From positions 1 through 7,987 of the forward strand of contig WJKO01000690.1 of NCBI GenBank assembly GCA_014729055.1: a DNA stretch of 7,987 bases, read 5' to 3'. Shown piece after piece: positions 6,179 through 7,987 of this stretch. The DNA comes from Promethearchaeota archaeon. Its GTDB lineage: Archaea; Asgardarchaeota; Lokiarchaeia; Sigyniarchaeales; Promethearchaeaceae. Below the pieces are notes generated by a model, which made no database searches, was not told the origin of the DNA, and saw only the letters and a program-made list of their open reading frames with translations. The position numbers and the translations under genes are program-made. Each line of letters opens with the position of its first letter. The stretch's first letter is position 1.

Positions 6179-6696
6179 TAATATTTCTTTTTTCCTAGAC
6201 CTGCAAAGGTCACTATTGCACCTGCGGCGACAATAAACGCACCATTACCAATTCTCCAATTTACTGCACCATTAGTACCCCATACGATTTCTATTCCCTC
6301 AACACTGCCCATTCCGCCTAGAAATGCGAATGCAAAAATGTTATCGTTAACAAACACCACATGTGAGTAGAAGAAATATGCTAATCCACCTAATATTGCA
6401 AATGCGCTGATAAATCCCAACCCTTTTGATCCAGTAATACCAGAAATAAGCGCAAATAGGCCACCCACTATAATAATAAGACCAGCATATACATATGTTC
6501 CGCCATCTTCCGTCCAATTAAAAGCAGTTTCTCCATTAAGCTTCACGATGCCAAATGCATTTAAGTAAAAGTCGCCCCATATTGAATCAGTATGTTGCCA
6601 CATTGCGAGTGTTTCATCAAATAGAGCAATAAAAACACCAAGCAAAGTTATTATTGCACCGAAAATGAAAATCCAATTTTTTTCTCGAGTTGCCAT
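6178..6696 (-). CDS. Small four-segment membrane protein of unknown function
   Basis: I do not recognise this 172-residue protein. Hydrophobic segments lie near 8-26, 69-87, 95-114 and 150-168. The basic ends (MATREK at the start, GKKKY at the end) suggest both termini face the cytoplasm. Two loops would face outside: one of about 40 residues rich in Trp and acidic residues (DETLAMWQHTDSIWGDFY), the other of about 35 residues with the VWGTNGAVNW stretch. The segments are glycine- and alanine-rich (GLIIIVGGLFALISGI), allowing tight packing. No cysteine or metal-binding set is seen. The frame can begin at GTG 6705, but ATG 6696 gives a normal N-terminus and a TATA-like box (TTTTTATTA) lies 27-35 bases upstream, without a ribosome binding site. 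It is divergent from the ferrodoxin gene, 77 bases apart, so the two may share regulation. Confidence 0.7.
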   Translation of the reverse strand: MATREKNWIFIFGAIITLLGVFIALFDETLAMWQHTDSIWGDFYLNAFGIVKLNGETAFNWTEDGGTYVYAGLIIIVGGLFALISGITGSKGLGFISAFAILGGLAYFFYSHVVFVNDNIFAFAFLGGMGSVEGIEIVWGTNGAVNWRIGNGAFIVAAGAIVTFAGLGKKKY

Positions 6697-6773
6697 CTTT
6701 TTCACTTTTTAGTAATCTAATGTTAATAAAAATATCAAGCTTTTAATCTTATTTGTATTAATATCTATTTCAG
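6697..6773. promoter_or_regulatory. Divergent promoter region, membrane protein / ferrodoxin
   Basis: The 77 bases between the two starts are almost all A and T. On the minus strand GATATTTTTATTAA (6735-6722) is a TATA-like box at the expected distance from ATG 6696. On the plus strand the best candidates are TTTTAATCTT (about 6741-6750) before ATG 6774, which is weaker, or AAAAATATC (6728-6736). Neither gene has a clear ribosome binding site, which suggests leaderless messages. Confidence 0.35.
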
Positions 6774-7613
6774 ATGTTAAAAGTAGGGATTTTTTATTTT
6801 TCTGGAACTGGAACGACGGCTTTTTTTGCGGATTACTTAGCGAAAGTTTTCCAACAGCGGGGAAATAGTGCATCCACCATAAGAATAAAAAAAATGGAGC
6901 CAAAAAACCTGCAAAATCTAATTGATACGTATGATTTAATGGGATTTGGAGCACCCGCTTGGGTTTGGAATCCGCCTCGCATGTTTTCTAAAAGAATAAA
7001 AGGATTAAAATTTCCGGGAAAACCTTATTTTGTATTTAGTACATGCGAGGGATCTTCTGGAAATACTCACTGGAAAATAATGCATTCATTGCGACATTCA
7101 AAAGGCATTTTTTTGGGCGAAGTTGGTGTATATTGTACAAACAACATCCGTTCATGGCGATCAAAAAAGAGTCAAAATCATCTGTTCCAAGTAGACAAGG
7201 AGACAATCAGTAAAGCTGGACTCGTAAATGGTCAGCAGTTTGTGCTAAAAACTTTAGAAACAATTAATTCAAACTCTGAAAACAAGTTAAAAGAAATAGA
7301 AATGCCAAAACCCCACCATAGTCTTTTCTGGCGATTTATGGGCTGGTTCTTTACTTATAGATTCCAAATGCAATTAGTTATAGGAAGAAAACATGTAGAT
7401 ATCGAAAAATGCTCTAAATGTGGATTGTGTGCGACTAAAATTTGTCCGAGCGGAGCCATCAGTTTAACTCTTGATAATTTTCCAAAATTCAACGAGTCTA
7501 AGTGCATTGGATGTCAAGGTTGCGTTAATTTATGTCCCACTCTTGCGATTGACGGGCGATCCACGAAAAATAAAGAACCATTTACTACATATGGAATATA
7601 TATCATAAAATAA
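6774..7613 (+). CDS. EFR1 family ferrodoxin (flavodoxin-like domain fused to 2x[4Fe-4S] ferredoxin)
   Basis: This 279-residue redox protein joins a flavodoxin-like domain (about 1-165) to a ferredoxin domain (about 205-260) and should carry electrons in the cytoplasm between FMN and iron-sulphur clusters. The FMN phosphate loop is SGTGTTAFFA at 10-19, after the first strand MLKVGIFYF. Further flavin-site regions are GFGAPAWVWNPP (57-68) and FSTCEGSSGNT (88-98). The cluster cysteines are C213, C216, C219, C224 and C244, C247, C250, C254, each last one followed by Pro. The first motif is CX2CX2CX4CP, one residue longer than the usual CX2CX2CX3CP; the second is canonical. A hydrophobic stretch at 184-202 (LFWRFMGWFFTYRF) links the domains, and may touch the membrane or an oxidoreductase partner. 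EFR1 is named after the Entamoeba protein. The partner enzyme is unknown. It ends three bases from a convergent gene. Confidence 0.88.
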   Translation: MLKVGIFYFSGTGTTAFFADYLAKVFQQRGNSASTIRIKKMEPKNLQNLIDTYDLMGFGAPAWVWNPPRMFSKRIKGLKFPGKPYFVFSTCEGSSGNTHWKIMHSLRHSKGIFLGEVGVYCTNNIRSWRSKKSQNHLFQVDKETISKAGLVNGQQFVLKTLETINSNSENKLKEIEMPKPHHSLFWRFMGWFFTYRFQMQLVIGRKHVDIEKCSKCGLCATKICPSGAISLTLDNFPKFNESKCIGCQGCVNLCPTLAIDGRSTKNKEPFTTYGIYIIK

Positions 7614-7616
7614 ACG

Positions 7617-7970
7617 TTATTGAAATTTAGGAATGTTTTTAGATCGCAAACCTAGCTTTTCAATGATTTCCTTGACGTAATTATTGCGTTCTGAATTTGT
7701 TTGTAACTTGGTAAAACCGTCAATATACTTCATCCTTTGGTCGGGATATAATCCGTAAATCTCATCTATCCAATCTTGAAAAGCATCCACTGGTCTGACC
7801 TCTTTTTCCACCTTCGGTTCATTGAATGCTTTTAATTCAGCCATTAAACTCTGTTTTACCCCTCTTTTTTTTTCGCGTTTATCTCGGATTTTCTTAATTT
7901 CTTTCTTTTTTTCTTCAATAATCTCCTTAACTATGGTATTATCGACGAATTCATGAGGCACTTTTAACAA
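7617..7970 (-). CDS. Lysine-rich, partly helical protein of unknown function; 5' end uncertain
   Basis: I do not recognise this protein. The 117-residue form starts at TTG 7970, but the frame stays open to the window edge (the codons above encode PLCYF), so the gene may be longer and partial. A GTG at codon 4 is another possible start, and none has a clear ribosome binding site. Residues 12-50 are very rich in Lys, Glu and Arg with Ile/Val spaced for an amphipathic helix or coiled coil (IVKEIIEEKKKEIKKI). Residues 62-108 are a mixed, probably helical domain with aromatic positions (DAFQDWIDEIYGLYPDQRM, then YIDGFTKLQTN). There is no signal peptide, membrane segment or cysteine. The charge pattern would suit nucleic-acid or ribosome binding, or a protein-protein adaptor, but this is a guess. 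It is convergent with the ferrodoxin gene. Confidence 0.6.
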   Translation of the reverse strand: MLKVPHEFVDNTIVKEIIEEKKKEIKKIRDKREKKRGVKQSLMAELKAFNEPKVEKEVRPVDAFQDWIDEIYGLYPDQRMKYIDGFTKLQTNSERNNYVKEIIEKLGLRSKNIPKFQ

Positions 7971-7987
7971 AAAGTAACATAAAGGAC

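Noticed and set aside
6709..6954. 81-codon minus-strand frame between the membrane protein and ferrodoxin
   Set aside because: It is antisense to the FMN loop of the ferrodoxin and covers the divergent promoter region.
1..7987. tRNA, rRNA, CRISPR array, insertion sequence or phage elements
   Set aside because: I looked for T-loop-like GTTCRANNC sequences with cloverleaf partners, evenly spaced repeats, transposase motifs and terminal inverted repeats, and saw none that hold up by eye.

Overview
The window is AT-rich and looks archaeal, most likely from an Asgard (Loki/Thor-type) archaeon. The evidence is indirect. There is an EFR1-type flavodoxin/ferredoxin fusion, a family I recall as common in Asgard genomes. 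Membrane and extracellular-type proteins carry many Asn-X-Ser/Thr sites, and lysine/isoleucine-rich composition is general. First genes of transcription units have TATA-like boxes about 25-35 bases before the start and no ribosome binding site, while an internal operon gene has a perfect GAGGTG site. No rRNA, tRNA, CRISPR array, insertion sequence or phage gene is seen, and no gene-free stretch exceeds 300 bases (the longest is about 175).

Layout. 1-56 is the 3' end of an unknown + strand gene, followed by a strong hairpin and T-rich DNA. 3127-144 (- strand) is a two-gene operon with a 4-base ATGA overlap: a 12-segment transporter-like membrane protein, then a secreted or membrane-anchored GH99-like glycoside hydrolase with a large internal insertion. 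A 61-base divergent spacer holding a symmetric TATA-like element separates this from a + strand pair: S-adenosylmethionine decarboxylase (speH type, 3189-3584) and a cytoplasmic exo-sialidase (GH33 type, 3619-4713). A convergent drug-efflux-type MFS transporter follows (6002-4725), then a small four-segment membrane protein (6696-6178), a divergent EFR1 ferrodoxin (6774-7613), and a convergent lysine-rich, partly helical protein of unknown function near the right edge (7970-7617).

How the genes may work together. Three sections touch glycans or transport: an outside endo-mannosidase-like enzyme translated with a putative transporter, a cytoplasmic sialidase with all seven expected catalytic residues, and a Tet/DHA1-like exporter. 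One reading is a small glycan-scavenging or surface-glycan-recycling locus: cleavage outside, import, trimming inside. This is inference from proximity. The decarboxylase (polyamine synthesis) and the ferrodoxin (electron transfer) have no obvious link to it.

Start sites: several long reading frames begin at TTG or GTG, but better starts lie inside them (3127, 3189, 6002, 6696). The entries below use these.
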